Translations under genes and position numbers: made by a program
The notes under the pieces: model-generated
The model's database searches: none
Told to the model about the DNA's origin: nothing
Seen by the model: only the letters and a program-made list of their open reading frames with translations
Shown: piece after piece, positions 12,821 to 25,436 of the stretch
Position numbering within the stretch: position 1 is the first letter of the stretch
How the letters are laid out: each line of letters opens with the position of its first letter
NCBI GenBank assembly: GCA_022316685.1
Contig: JAKJHU010000005.1
Coordinates: 16,594,707 to 16,658,706, forward strand
Length of the DNA: 64,000 nucleotides
From: Progne subis subis
Taxonomy: Eukaryota > Chordata > Aves > Passeriformes > Hirundinidae
Direction of reading: 5' to 3'

Positions 12821-14173
12821 TCTGATTATGATGTACCATGATGGAAAAATTATGGGTTTATCAGATTGTTGGAAAAAGAACACTGAAAGGCTGTCTATTT
12901 TGCTAGGCACTTATAATAACTTTTTTTTTAAAAATATGCCAAAATTAAGATCAAGTGTGATTCCCCAGAGATTTAGTACAGTCTGGAAATGTATCCAAAA
13001 CAGGGAGTGCTTTGTCTGCACCCTGCAGGTTAGTACAGATAATTACTTTCTGAAATCAGATTTCACTGTGCAGTGAAAGCACAGAGTTTCTTTGGAATGA
13101 CCCTGCAAACCGAATTACATGTCATGCATGATCAGTGTTAATTTTCTTACTCAGTGAAGCAAAATTCAATCTGTTTTATGCCCAAAGACTATCATATTTC
13201 TCAGGCACACTTATCTTGTCATCAGTTCCTATTCCACCAATACTGACATGTGCGCTGGCTTCAATAACAAGGTGATTGACTATAAGGTGAATTAGTTATT
13301 AAAAATATCTCTACACTAGGAAGTTATAGCATGACTAATTTTCACTAAATTACAGAAATTTAAGTACACCAGAAAATGGTGTGGAGAAAGAACCGCAATT
13401 CTCTCCCACAGTGGATTTTGCCATTTCCATATCTGAGTACAATCTCGTTAGAAAGTTTTGTGAAACTGAATAATCAGCAGAAGAGGCACCAAAGCACAAG
13501 AAGCCAAGCAGAAAGGGGAGCAGGAAAGAGGCCTGCAGGCAAGCTGGCCTGCTTGGCTTCAGCCAGTTTTTCCAAATGGCTGACATCTTTTCCATTCTGA
13601 CTGGTCAACAGATATCAGAGGAGTTGATGTTGCAACTAAGTATTTCTCTGCTTAGCTGTAATCATGACAGAAATTAGCCTTTCTGGACTGAGAAAAATAT
13701 TAATTAGTTTTAAATGCAGGATCCTGGCCTGAGCAGTCACCTCAGCTACACTTTCAAGGATGTGGCTTTATTCAGACAAGCAACATACATATGCCTATGT
13801 CCCATTTCCATCAACAGTTAAACCTGTATTTTGAACTGGGTAAATTCTTGACTTTTTACTTAGTAGCCCTAAGATGTGACAGCAATCCTCATGTTAGGTT
13901 TCCTAGACGGCTCCATCACACCTTTAGAAAACTGGTGAGGAAATAGTCTGAGCAGAAACTGCCTATCATCAGTTCTATCAGCCTATGGGACAGTAAAAAA
14001 ATGTTGAGAGAAGACTATCAAGCTCCTCATTTGATCCAAGGTCAGAATTTGAGCTGGATTTGCAGACCCTGAATGTGACTCCATCCACTGACTCTTTGGA
14101 TTGTTCTGGCCCTGAAGACCTGCATTAGTAGTAATGAATTAAATGAAAAATTAAATGCTTCTTTCCTTAAATG

Positions 14174-14186
14174 AAAAAAAAAAAAA
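14174..14186 (+). repeat. Poly(A) tract, A13
   Basis: Run of 13 A in AT-rich sequence. Confidence 0.9.
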
Positions 14187-14845
14187 TGTGTCTTATACAA
14201 TATGGCTGCAGTGAGTTACTACAGAACAACAGAAAAATAGAGAGTTACCACCAAGACTTTCTATTCTGCAAGTAACAATTACTGGAGCTGATCTCAAGTT
14301 TTCACTAGAAAAAGTAGTGTTGTTACCAAAATTATAAGTCTTCACCTGGGCCATCAAAGGCAACTCACATCAAATTTATTTGGTATGCAACTTCACTGTG
14401 CATTGCTTTCAATATCTCCAGACTTTTTGTTTTTGTTGTTTTCACTTAAGTCTGCATTTTATTTAATCTTGCACAATGTATTTCAAGTTTCTGGAGGTAG
14501 GGCTGAGATGCATAGTATTTTATTGCCCGTATGAGTACAAGCAGTTATAGGTGGTGTTTTAAGGATATAATGGCTGTGAATGTTTTATCTTGCACTGGAA
14601 ACAGCATTTATTTCTTCACATGCATGTGGAAACTTGAATAAAACTCGACTTGAGAAGGGTCTTTCTGAAGTGGTCACAGTTAGAGGGTAGTACTCTTACA
14701 GAAAGAACATTGTCTCTACCGATGATCTCTCAGAGGTGGAATGTCAGATGGTTGTAGGCTGCCCAAATTCACAATTTGTAAGAAGGCTGCATTATATTTT
14801 CATTTAAGTATATGCTTTCCAAGCTGTGGGGACATTAGAGATCTC

Positions 14846-15993
14846 TGCCAGGCCCCTGATAAGAGCTATGGGCATTGTTTAGGCTGAGGCTGTTCTGATT
14901 TACACCGAGGGGTGGGCCGAAAATGTATTTATGATCCTGCCTGATTTTTTTTGTGATTCCGGACTGCCCGGGTGCTCTGATCTCTGATGTTTCTGTGTGA
15001 GTTCTTCCTCCCTCACCAGCGCTGCCTTGAACATCTAATACCAGGAGCTACTGTGGGAGAGAAAAAGACTCTGGGCAGATTTAACCTTTTCCTGGCAACA
15101 TGAAGCTTCCAGAGCTTGGCCCTTCTCTGAGAGAGAAAAGAAAGGGACAGAGTGAACGTAAAGAAGAAAACAGCATGAAGTCAGTAGAGTGGGAGTGAAA
15201 AGACTATTGGTGAAAAGACAGAGGGTTGAAGAGTTGATTGTCCCATTCTTATTTGAACCATGGAAATGAACTCTATATTTAGATCATTCCTTTAAATCAT
15301 GGGAAAGATACGCATTTGGGGAGATGATTGTTTCAATTTGTGTGTGGATTTGAGCAAAGGTGTTTGTGATGGACTAAGTAGTATTAATCCTGTAAGATGC
15401 TTGAACAGAGATAAAGATGAGAAGCTCTCTGCGCCAGTGAAGAAGTGAGAAGATATCTCTGTACCTTGAAGTGAAGAATCCTTTGCTTTAGAGTTATTCA
15501 TCTTTAAAAGGTGACACCCCAGTATGCAAAAGTCTAAGACCCATGACCCATAAGCAGCTTGGGAAACTGCTCCTGGGAGGGTCACAAAGGCAGGTTTCTC
15601 CGGGCAGTTGTTTTTGTGAGTTTAAAACCCACAAGAAAACTGTTCTAAGTTGTCAGTGGGATCCATGACTCTAAGAGAGACTCTTCTCCTAAAAAATTGA
15701 AGAAAGACTATTGTCAGATGGTGAAACTGACTGAAAATTACAAATTTTGTCTCTTTATGTTGTTTTGTAGGAAAGTGAACAGTTTGTAAGGGGAGAGAAG
15801 AGTGTTTTTGGAGTTTCATTCTGTTTTGTTTTAGTTTTTTTCCCAAGTTTCTTTTTCTGTTCTTTTAGTGTGTGTTAATAAAATTATTTGTTCTTTTCTA
15901 AGGCTGAGCCTGCTTTGCTTTTCTCCTAGTCTCTCTCCCACAGAAAAAGAGTGAGTACTAAGACCAGAATTTAGTGAACGTGAAACCACTACA
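14846..15993 (+). mobile_element. Solo ERV LTR, about 1.15 kb, ERVL-like 3' end
   Basis: The 3' third is clearly LTR-like. A T-rich lead-in is followed by AATAAA at 15877-15882, then 'attatttgttcttttctaag', 'gagcctgctttgcttttctc', 'tctctctcccacag' and a terminal 'gtgaaaccactaca' ending in CA at 15993. That arrangement matches the U5 end of avian ERVL-type LTRs as I remember them. The proposed 5' end is TG at 14846. It is preceded by ATCTC (14841-14845), while CTCTC follows the 3' end (15994-15998), a 4-of-5 match for a degraded 5-bp target-site duplication. The body at 14900-15150 is homogeneous and slightly richer in G and C. No gag/pol remnants adjoin, so it is a solo LTR. Open frames inside it (minus 15292-15585 and 15622-15846) are incidental. 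The 3' end is secure, the 5' end less so. Confidence 0.7.
15877..15882 (+). terminator. LTR poly(A) signal AATAAA
   Basis: Canonical AATAAA in the R/U5 position of the LTR, followed within 30 bp by a T-rich downstream element. Confidence 0.6.
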
Positions 15994-16343
15994 CTCTCCT
16001 TAAGCCATGTTTAAAATGTCCAAATTAATGGATTCAGCATGGGGAAAGGAAAATCCAGTTTAGGGAAGATTGTGAGGTTTGTGTTTTTGAGTATTTTTAA
16101 TCTGGACAATTTGTTCATAACTGCAGCATCTCAAGGCCAAGTTATCTGGTTTGTTTCATTCATCTTGCAGTATACAAAGTGAGGGTATGCCAGGCAGAGG
16201 GATTCACTGCTGTGGAACAAACCTGGGTAGTCTCTGGCCACATCAGGAGCTGTGGGAAGAGCTCTGCCATCTGTCCCTTACACCTGTGTCACCACCTCCT
16301 TTCCTAGACACCAATTCCCTGTAGTAAAGGAAAGTAGATCACA

Positions 16344-16369
16344 GATTAGTATTTCCGATTAGTATTTCC
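16344..16369. repeat. 13-bp perfect tandem pair
   Basis: GATTAGTATTTCC is present twice without mismatch, in the 0.43-kb gap between two LTRs of opposite orientation. Confidence 0.92.
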
Positions 16370-16420
16370 TCTGTGTTTTCCATTTAGACAAATTAAACAG
16401 AAGTGATTTCTTAGGAAGGC

Positions 16421-16890
16421 TGACCTGAAACGGAGACTGGGCAGAGCTAGAGAATGAAGTAGGTATTTATTGAAAGGCAACCACCTTGGGCAGGACAGGA
16501 GCCTGACTAGGGCTATATCCAAGGTGAACTAAGAATGGTCACAAAATGGCTAATCAGTCTCGAGGTCTTACACTTTTAAAGTTTTGGTCCATTTGCATAT
16601 TGGGGTTTAATTGTTCAATTACAGCTTTGGGTTGGGAGGTCTTATACTTCTTGTTCCTCCCTTCAGTCCACCATTGTTTATGCTTTTGGGCCTGAAAGTT
16701 GTCCTTGTTCTTCATCAGGAAAAGGATTTGTTTTTTCTACCCACTCTGTGAAGAGAGCTTGCTGGCACTTAATATAAGGCTCAGAACTACACCCCTAGGC
16801 AGCACAGAATCTGAAAACATGAAAGCTAAAACTTAAGGCATCAGAAGAAGAATGTAATTTTACAGGGAGCAAGTAGAAGTGCTTCTTACA
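16421..16890 (-). mobile_element. Solo ERV LTR, minus strand, about 470 bp
   Basis: Read on the minus strand it begins TGTAAGAAGCAC (plus 16879-16890). It runs through 'gttttagctttcatgttttc' and 'tgtagttctgagccttat', then a 'ggatatagccc' TATA-like site at about 16510-16520. An AATAAA poly(A) signal on the minus strand (plus 16466-16471) lies near its 3' end. This is the order expected of an LTR and resembles an abundant passerine ERV LTR family as I remember it. The proposed 3' terminus is CA, read from plus TG at 16421. The flanks (AAGGC and GCCAA) do not form a clear duplication, so the ends could be a few bases off or eroded. The family is different from the LTR 0.43 kb upstream. Confidence 0.68.
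16466..16471 (-). terminator. LTR poly(A) signal AATAAA (minus)
   Basis: Plus-strand TTTATT reads AATAAA on the minus strand, about 45 bp from the predicted LTR 3' end. Confidence 0.55.
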
Positions 16891-19800
16891 GCCAAAGAAA
16901 CCCCCATTTTACAAGTCACAGTTGCATGGAGCACTTGTTTGGCAAGACAGTTCCTTATCATTAAGCCTCTCTCACTTCTGCAGGAAAAGGCTATAAAGAG
17001 CTGCTCTTCCATCAAATGAATGTACTGCCCAGCCATGGCATTTCATATATCTGTTTCTTTCCTCTGTCTTTATTCATACAGGGCTACCCTTCCCACAGTC
17101 ATCCAGAAAAGTACAATGATTGTTTTCCTGATCCATCTCTTAGGCTACTGTCACTTCTTTCTTGAAATTAAACTATTTTTCTTCACTCTTTCACATCAGA
17201 GGAAAACTTCAGGCTCCTCACTGTTTAGCTCCTATATCTCATATCCTATGTCACATTTCATCTTACTGAGAGTTGACTTCCCTTTTTTACAGTCACTTAA
17301 TTCCCCATATTTCAGATTTCAGATATAGTCTCAAAAACAAAGTGATTTTATTGGTCTTCTTCGAATCCCTACTGAAATCTCTCTTTTGACATGATGCTTG
17401 AGAAAAAACTTGACAAAATTTAGGCTACTGTAGGGTTGACACAGCCAAAATTGTTGAACATACCTGTAACCAGTCTTGTCCAGGTCTATCATCTTCTTTT
17501 AATGAGACCATAAATGTGTGGAACAGTCACCCCCTTTTGACCTTGCCTGACAGTATTTTCCACATTGTGTTGATAGTCCAGGACTGTGGCTCCTAGGCAA
17601 AATGCAGACATCATTTCCAAAAGGTATTTTTAGTAGAAGTACTAGGCAGGGGGTTTATAGCTCACTTTTCCATTACAGTTGGCCCAGGCATTCAAGAAGT
17701 TCCTTCTGTCCATCACATGCTTAAATTTCCAGAGCAGTACTACTCATAGCTCAGAAAAATAATAAACAAATGCCATAAATTTATTAATATGTTAAATAAA
17801 TGGGGCTGTAGTTTCTGCAATTTTTTCTAGTTGGAATGTTTAGAAGTGCAGGCAGAGACTGACTTTCGCTAGTCAAAACTCAAAAGGAAAACTTCTCACA
17901 GTAAAGAGTACAATTTGACTAAATATGTGGGGAATTAAAAGATCATCCTACCAAAGTCTTTAAAAAGGGTGTCAGCCACTGAGGTAGTCACTATACTTTG
18001 AAGTGATTCCAGTAGAGCTCTGATATCTTTAGAAAATGATTAGTTTTATTCAAATCATACTTCACAAATCTTCTATATAAGAGATATTTGCATACCAGAC
18101 ACACCATGAAATGACATCCAAGAAGACAATCTGTGTGGGTGAAGTGGTGCCTTGCTTTTTCTTCTGCTTAGTGAAACAATACGGATACAGACCTCACAGA
18201 AGGAAAAATGTCATGTTCATCGAAAATTTGCTAAAGCTGTGCTGTCTGTTCCTAATATTCCTTTCCTAATATTAAGCTTTTCCCACCTCTTAGAAAAAGA
18301 ATAAAATAACCAATCCATTCCCTACCAGATTAGAAAACAAGTATCCTGGACTGCCAGCCTGGCAAAAAGGACATTTCTTGTCAATTCTCACACAATCCCA
18401 TCTGAACAGGATGTTAAAAAGAAAGCTGTTCTGTATGGAGGCTACCTCTGAGTTGATGGCTGATGTCATATATATTCAATGTGGGAGATTTAAACTGAAA
18501 GTAGAAGAGGAGAGTCACAAAATCAACAAGGCTGGAAATTTCCACTTCATACCGATGTGGTGAGGACATCTGTGGAAAACAGATCCAAGATCCCTCTTTT
18601 TCTCGTCCAGCTCAAGGTAACAAACAAGGAGTAGTAAGCGATGACCAGTAATTCACTGAAGTTGAATTCTTGTCTCTGGGGCTTTGTTTTGCCTTTTACT
18701 TAATTCTTAACTATTTGGAGAGAGAAGATGAAAAGTAAATGATACTTCAGTGTGCAAGTGATTGAACTATGATATAATTTTTAGGCAGTCACATCATATC
18801 CATTTCCTGTCCTATCTTTTAGTTGTCAGGGTCTCTTTGATCACTGACTTTTAAGGGAAGAGCCTGTCTCTCACCTTGTGTTTGCACACAGCCTAGCAAA
18901 GCAGGCTTCACTTTGGATCAGGGCCTCTAAGTACTACCATCATATAAATAGCCATTCTCAGAGGAACAAAAAAATCAAAAAAAAAAACCAGTGAGGAGAT
19001 GAACACATGGTTTCCTGGTGACTCATTTTGCACAGTTCTGAACACGTAGTTTTATTTTGCTCTCAAAGGCCAAGTCCTACATGGTGCCCTCCACAGAAGA
19101 GTAAGGATGCCAACACAGAGGAATAACCTACAACAGAACTCAGGGCAAGCGTTTAGGACTGGGCTGCTTTTTTCTCTCTTTTTCCATCACCAAGTACTGC
19201 ATCACTAAACAAGCATTCCTCCCTGCAAGTTATAAATAGGCACGAGTGCCTTATCATCTTCATGCTCAGTGGGAAAGAATGTGGATCAGTCAAAGAACGG
19301 GACACCCAGGAAAGCTGCTGAACCACAACAACAATTTTCTGTTTAAAAACTCTCTCTCCCAGAGTCAGAGGCATACATTCTTTGGGAATGAGTTTCTTGA
19401 CCTGGGAAATGACATGAATCTTTATATACAAAAATATTAAGAAAGGATTATGTCACTGGTAAAAATGTGCTGAAATTAGGTCTTTCCCTTTTGCAAGCCT
19501 TTAAAGGAGCTTTCCAGGCTTACTAAAACTGTGCAGTCATGCTGCAGACAGGCAGCCAAGTTCACATAAGAACCAGTACAAGGGCACCTTCAAAGCCTTG
19601 AGGTCCACTGATGGACCTCTCATATAAACTGTGAGGTGTGTCAGACATCACATTACCAACATGAGATCTCCAAGCCCAGAAATAATTATCATCCTTCATT
19701 TTTGTATCACAAGGTGAATCTTGAAACAGCTATAAATCAGGACTCCAGGAAACATGGATATGACTACAGAAAGAGAAGCCATCAAGAAAAGGCATTGGAT

Positions 19801-20386
19801 TAGGATCAGCAAGATATAGGCCAAGATCCACACAGGTATTTAGGTTCCTATCATTCATCTGTTTCATGCTGAGCATTGGTGCCTAAAAAAGAGTTACAGT
19901 CTTAAATTCTTTGGTAGATTTTTTTGCCCTCTGTTTTATTCCCAGGCTTATTCAGCTGACAAAACAATTCACCTCTCAGTGGAGAGTTCAATTTCCTAAC
20001 TTGCAAAACATGTGCATAGCACATATGTATCAAAAGTGTATTTTCACAGACTCAGTGTCATGACAAGAAGAATGACACAAAAAAACCCCAAAACATTTTG
20101 GTCCAATAATTGTACACTTGTTTTGCTCATGCTGCAGAAAGTATTAATGTTTCATCAGGTTTTTCCAATGAAGCAAGGTACCAGATTATTTTAGTTTCAC
20201 TGCAGCTGTAAGTGGTAGATGAGACAGGGAATTTTACTTAAGAGGAGGATAAATTTATTTGAATATCATCTCTTTGGAGAGAGATTCCTTTCATCCCTCT
20301 ACAAAGTAAGAACCTAACTCAAATATATTCTGCTTTATTCAGAGTTCCTGGGTAGAATTTTTATCATTTGAGATTTTAGGACCACC

Positions 20387-20413
<27 letters not shown>
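20387..20413 (+). repeat. Poly(A) tract, A27
   Basis: Uninterrupted run of 27 A, followed 30 bp later by A-rich 'gaaagaaagacaaataaat'. Confidence 0.95.
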
Positions 20414-20421
<8 letters not shown>

Positions 20422-21482
20422 TTGACCTTAAAAGCAGGAAAGAAAGAAAGACAAATAAATAAAAAATTAAAATAATGATAATCCTCATCACCTTTTTTTC
20501 TGCAGAGTAATTTTTTTAAAATTTATTAATTATTTTAGGTTTTAGGAATGTCTTACCTAAAGCATGCACAGAGCCAAAAGACAGTGTTATTTTTAAAGTG
20601 ATATTTCTCAGCTTGTTTTGGCAGGGTAAAGCCAATGTATCTGAAAAGCTTACATCCTCCAAGATTGAGGACACACAGGTCAGACCCTGTCTTCAGGCAA
20701 GTTTGGCAGACATCTACTCACCAGACAAACTTTTCCAGAGGGAAACTTACTACAATGACATATTTTCTATGAATGGAGCATCCAGGACAAAGTGATACTC
20801 ACCATTGCCCAGGGTTCTGCAAAACAGACCATTAGTATAGTATTTTCTAGATTACTCCACTCTTTTCAGTGCTTCCTAAGTCAGTTGCTAGAGCAATCAA
20901 TCCCCTGAGACATTAAAACAAATAATGTTGGAGATCTATTTTCTTCCACTAATACCACAAAACACTTTCTGGATCTCAACAGCAACTCTAAAAAACTGCT
21001 CTGCTTTCAAATTCAGTGCAATTGCTGAGGAAGGGACTATTAAGTGAAAAGGGATCTCTCAATCATAGGTAACTGTTCCACATACAAACAAGATAGATGG
21101 CAACAAGAAATATTCTTCACCATATTTGCTGAAACTGCATCCAGCAGATCTTTTCCTACTTCTAGTAAGAGCCGTGGGACTGTGCAACAGCCTCAGTATG
21201 AAGATTAGAAGCACCCATTGGGACATAATTCCCACCTTAATTTGTAATCAGAAATCACCTAGTCACTCTAGAAGCCACCCAGCCTTCTACAGTGCCTTTC
21301 CTTTCACATACTACTTTGTGGTAGCAGGTAAAGTCTGAGTCCGCTTAAGAGTTCAGAGTAACAAGGGATGAAGTAGCTTAGTCAGTGTGGCAGCTAGCAG
21401 ACTTTTGTTTTTAAGAAGCAGAATTCTAATCCTGATTTTACTCTGAACTGTGCTAGAACAACAAAATCTTTGATTGGATTTA

Positions 21483-21497
21483 TTTTTTTTTTTTTTT
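21483..21497 (-). repeat. Poly(T) tract, T15
   Basis: Uninterrupted run of 15 T. Confidence 0.9.
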
Positions 21498-22534
21498 AAT
21501 ACTAGAAGAGACATTTTCTAAAATAAACATAGTTGCAGACAGGAATCTGGACAAGGTATGGTAGAATTACACAAGCAGACTGACTTACATCAAACCTACA
21601 GAACTGCTCCCAAAATGTGTACACACCCATTATGCTTGAAAGTGCTGGACATTGATCTCCATTTCAATTTAAACCACAGCCAGGGTCTAATTTCCCTTTC
21701 TTCACATTTTACATTTTCAAAACCAACTCAGCATGTTCTCATCCACCCTTGCACCTGCGTAGAAAAGAGCCAAAAAAGCAAGAGAACCAGCCAAAAGGAA
21801 ACAGGGGTGTTCCTGGCTTGCTAAATGACTTTGCTCCAATAGGGGAAAAAAAGGTTGACCGACCCCTAGAAGGTGTTGCCACTCCAGTTTCCACTTACTT
21901 TCATGTGTTTAGGATGCTAAGCAGAGATTTAATATTATCTGACAGTACCACATGCTGACATGGTCATACTATCTAGTCCTTTGTTAGTAAGGATCTGACA
22001 GAATACTCTTTTTAATATGTCTGGATGTCTTCACGTCTCCTTGGCCATGTAGTAGAGGATCCTCTGACCAGCCATGCCCTTTTTGAGTTCTTAAACTTGT
22101 TATGAATCTCCTAAAATAAGTTTTTGAAACATTATTAGAAGAAAGACTCACACTGTTTCTTTGCTTTTGTTGTTGTTTATTCAATTTCAGAATTTGCAAA
22201 TTTTTAAACATACAAAGAAATAGGAAGTAGCTAGAGATGGGTGCAGCCTTTTGTGTGTCTATTCCATGTCTCCAAAACAGATATAAACCAGATGTAGTTT
22301 GGAAACTGAGCAATTACAGAAGTACCAAGAGGAAATTCAAACCAGCATATCAGCTGGTTGCATTAATTATCTTTGGGTCAGCCTAGTATTAATGTAGTCA
22401 AAGCTTCTTTTAGTTTTGTATATGTTAAGGGAAAGCTCAGCTGGATTTCCCCTAATACATAGCAGAACCCTCTTCAGAGTAGTCAGACAGGATAAAGAGT
22501 CAATCTGAGTTTACCTGTCGTTTCCAAAGATTTT

Positions 22535-23040
22535 AATGCATCTCCACTTTATCAAGGCAGAATATGCTAAAGGGTGTCCATGAAATGAAGGTTTGGGTAT
22601 TGCACTTGCCAGCATCAAAGGCAAAAACTGATCAACCTTTACTTAATTAAATTAATTACCAATTAACAGAAAAATTCTATCACTGATCCAGGTATCAGAA
22701 ATAAAATAGATAATATAAACAATTAAACACACAATTAAACATCTTTTCCTCTCATTCCTCAGGCTCACCTTAAGTCAAACACCTACCCTCCTTAATTCTT
22801 AGTCTCAATTTCCCTTATTCTTGCTGCAGGATACACTCAGTCCACCCCAATCCCTGCAGTGAAGCAGTGGGTGGTCCTGGAAGTTGGACTGTGATCGTCG
22901 CAGCTGCTGCCTTTTTGCTCCGTGCTCATTGGCTTCTTTCTTCTCCATGGCGCCTCTCACCAGTTTCCTTCAACTGTGCTGATGCTTCGTACTGGTTTTC
23001 CAGGATCACCCCTTCCAATCTCAGGAACTGCTCATTCTGA
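22535..23040 (-). mobile_element. Probable degraded ERVL-type LTR relic, minus strand
   Basis: The plus strand here is pyrimidine-rich and carries more CpGs ('gtgatcgtcgcagctgctgc', 'ctccatggcgcctctcacc') than its surroundings. On the minus strand, landmarks appear in the order I remember from an avian ERVL LTR subfamily: 'gaggcgccatggagaagaaa', 'gtgatcgtcgcag'-complement, 'ggtaggtgtttgacttaagg', 'gtgagcctgaggaatgag', 'tttaattgtgtgtttaattg', 'ctgatacctggatc', 'ttaattggtaattaa', then 'aaggttgatcagtttttgcc'. The right edge abuts the CR1 piece. Edges are approximate and no duplication is visible. The alternative is an unrelated unique sequence of locally higher GC. Confidence 0.5.
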
Positions 23041-23059
23041 AATGAAAGAAATTATGATA

Positions 23060-23640
23060 GGTCATAGGAGGCCTGAATAGATGAACAAGAATATTCTGAT
23101 AAGCCTCAAATACAAAAAAGGGTGCATAAAAGATATTAAGGCAGGGAGAGGTGACACGGAGGGAACACAAAGACTGTATTGTTGAGAGATGGGATTTGTG
23201 AAGCCAAAGCCCACGTGGAGTTGATTCTGGTGAAAGACATGAACGCAACAAAAAAAGGCTATGGAAGATGTGGACCAGCTGCTGAATAGGAAAGCTGCCC
23301 TTTGCCAAAAGACACAGAGAAGTACAAGTTCTTCAGGTCTTCTTCACTTTGGTCTTTACTGGTAAAAAAAGTCTTCAGGAATTCCAAGGCTCCTGAGATT
23401 AGTGGGAAAGTCTACCAAAAGGAAGACATACCCTTGGACGATGAGAATCAAACCAGGAAACTTCTAAACAAACTGGACAAGTGTAACTCCAGGGCACCCA
23501 TGAATGCTGAGGGAGCTGTGCAGAGTCACTGCAAGGGTACTTCCTCTTTTCAGATCCTGGTGATTAGGGAAGGTTTTTCATGACTGGAAGAAAGGACATT
23601 TCAATTCCATCATCTCTCCATGTGACATATTACTCCAGGG
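23060..23640 (+). mobile_element. Decayed CR1 LINE fragment (ORF2, before and into the RT region)
   Basis: Successive CR1 ORF2 landmarks occur on the plus strand in the right order: 'cagggagaggtgac' (23143), 'gtgaagccaaagcccacgtg' with 'gagttgattctggtgaaaga' (about 23198), 'aaggctatggaagatg', 'ccagctgctgaatagg', 'caaaaggaagacatac' then 'ccttggacgatgagaatcaa' (about 23414-23450), 'aaactggacaagtg', 'gcacccatgaatgctgaggg' then 'agctgtg' (about 23495-23521), and 'gattagggaaggtttttcat' then 'gactggaagaaagg'. These correspond to the segment upstream of and at the start of the CR1 reverse-transcriptase domain. The frame is broken by stops and indels, including a stop after the GFS at 23582, so it encodes nothing functional. 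The open frames at 23302-23583 and 23580-23888 are remnants or chance extensions. Divergence is high, which suggests an old insertion. Confidence 0.75.
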
Positions 23641-23696
23641 GAGTCTTCTCTGTGCTGGTCTGGAAGAGCTTCCTTTACCAATTTTATTTTAAAAGA

Positions 23697-23732
23697 ATAT
23701 ATATATATATACATATATATATACACACATAT
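23697..23732. repeat. (AT)n/(AC)n microsatellite
   Basis: Alternating AT dinucleotides interrupted by ACAT and ending in ACACACATAT. It lies 55 bp past the decayed CR1 piece. Confidence 0.92.
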
Positions 23733-24623
23733 AAAGAAGACGCTGATGGGCTGGAGTCGCAGTTGTGGATTGTTGGAAGACTAAGAGTGTTGCCTGCTCT
23801 CTATTGCATAATTGAGCTGTGTGAACAAGAGGCTTGCATTCTCTACAAAGAATTAGAGTATGAATTGTCTTTTCCCTCTCCAGGATAAATCTGGTTTGAA
23901 AAGTCAGTAAACTGCACAAGGTAGGCAGCAGCATCTGTCACTCTTTAAATGGAGGAAAAGGAAGAAGCATTTACTTGGAATTTTGTGCAAATTTTTCAGT
24001 AAAAACATGTCAATTGATCATGAAAAGAATACACAAAATTAAAATAGCTAAGAACTGAGGAAAATTACATTTGTTTCACATAAAATGAAATGAGCAAATG
24101 GGGCAGGAAGACACTGTTTAACACTATAAGAATGCTATTATGACTGACTACCCACGTTTAGAAGTGGTAAACACTGTAGAGTGAGAAGAATTGCATATAA
24201 CTGCAAGCGATGTTATGACATTGAGCAATGCACAATGTTGGCTACATATCTGGAAAACAGTTGGAAATAATTTTCTTCATTAGAAAATCTGCTGTAGAGC
24301 AGCAGACCTAACTCCACCTTAGTTTTCTGAAAGTGTTCCAGTTTCAGGCTAAAGAGAGTTTTGGGTGATGTACCCTACCCAGGATGCACCACTGGCAGAA
24401 GTATAATCATATTCTTGTTCCCGAGGACAAGGAATGTCACCTGTTTAATGTCTGTGTAGTTGGTCCCTGTCTCCTGATGCTGCATACATCTTCCTATACA
24501 ATTCCATTCAGCAAGCTGTGTCTTAAAACCAGTTTGGTTCCTTGCTCCAGACTCATCATACTTTGCTAAAACTTTGCAGTACTGCCAGTTCTTTCGGTTC
24601 CTAACCCAGGGTGATTCATAGAC

Positions 24624-24639
24624 AAAAAAAAAAAAAAAA
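24624..24639 (+). repeat. Poly(A) tract, A16
   Basis: Uninterrupted run of 16 A. Confidence 0.9.
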
Positions 24640-25436
24640 TCAGTGCAACATGGTCTTTAAGCTCAGAGAGTTTCCTCCTCTGCTTTCCTTTACTCACCTT
24701 TACTTAAGGAGTTACACCCCCTGCTTTCTTTCACTGTCCTGCTCAGTCTCTACCTTGCAAGATAGAACTCTCATCTCCTGGCCATTTCAATCATCCTCTC
24801 TGCATATTTTGTTTAAATTCACTTTGCTGAAGAAAATGTATTAGAAAATGTATTTAAGCAGAGGTTAAAATCCCAATGATGCTTTGGATGCCTCTCCGAA
24901 CTATGCTGAAAATATCCTATCTGATAAATCTTAGGATGATATGTGACTTGCTCAGGACTGGTCCTGTCTGTGTTTCATGGTCATCCTCTGACCTTAATCG
25001 GCTGTAGCATACACTCTATCCTGATTTCCAACAAATGAACCTCCAGTTTCCAATGGAAAATTTTATTATATACTTCTAGGTGTGTTACTCCTGCACTTTG
25101 ATGATTTAAATGCAGGACAGAGATCTAAATCACTTAATAAATAGAACCCTGCCGCAGCTATATTTCTCTCCGCCTTGAAAATGGTTAGCTCTTCCCTTTT
25201 TATGGAGAAAAAGAAAGACTAAACAGAAATACAAAGCATTGCATGTTTGCATGACCTCACCCCAATCTTGTCTCTTTGGAAAGTACCCTACACTTGACAT
25301 GCATTCCAAGTATACACTGCTTTGTATATGTTTTTTTTTTTATTCCCTCTTCTCAGAACTTATTTTAAGACACTAGTTCATAAACAAAGGTCACAACCTT
25401 ACTTTTGTGCAAAAGCTTGCTAGTATAATTGAAAGT

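Larger units (their letters stand above)
5511..14845. other. Long unassigned non-coding stretch
   Basis: About 9.3 kb of AT-rich sequence without a recognisable gene or transposon. It holds poly(A) tracts at 5814-5837, 12802-12820 and 14174-14186, and a 10-bp tandem pair at 12601-12620. The longest open frame (minus, 6160-6495, 111 codons) has no recognisable domain. On the plus strand at about 6216-6292 there is a hydrophobic open stretch, and at 7081-7135 an isolated splice-site-like pair; both are treated as weak findings. Confidence 0.45.
16891..22534. other. Unassigned non-coding stretch
   Basis: About 5.6 kb of AT-rich sequence without recognisable exons or transposons. The 102-codon frame at 17020-17328 and the 109-codon minus frame at 21984-22313 have low-complexity or T-rich coding content and no family resemblance. 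A poly(A) tract (20387-20413) and a T15 run (21483-21497) are present. A small hairpin (GAGGTCC, six-base loop, GGACCTC) lies at 19600-19619. Confidence 0.45.
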
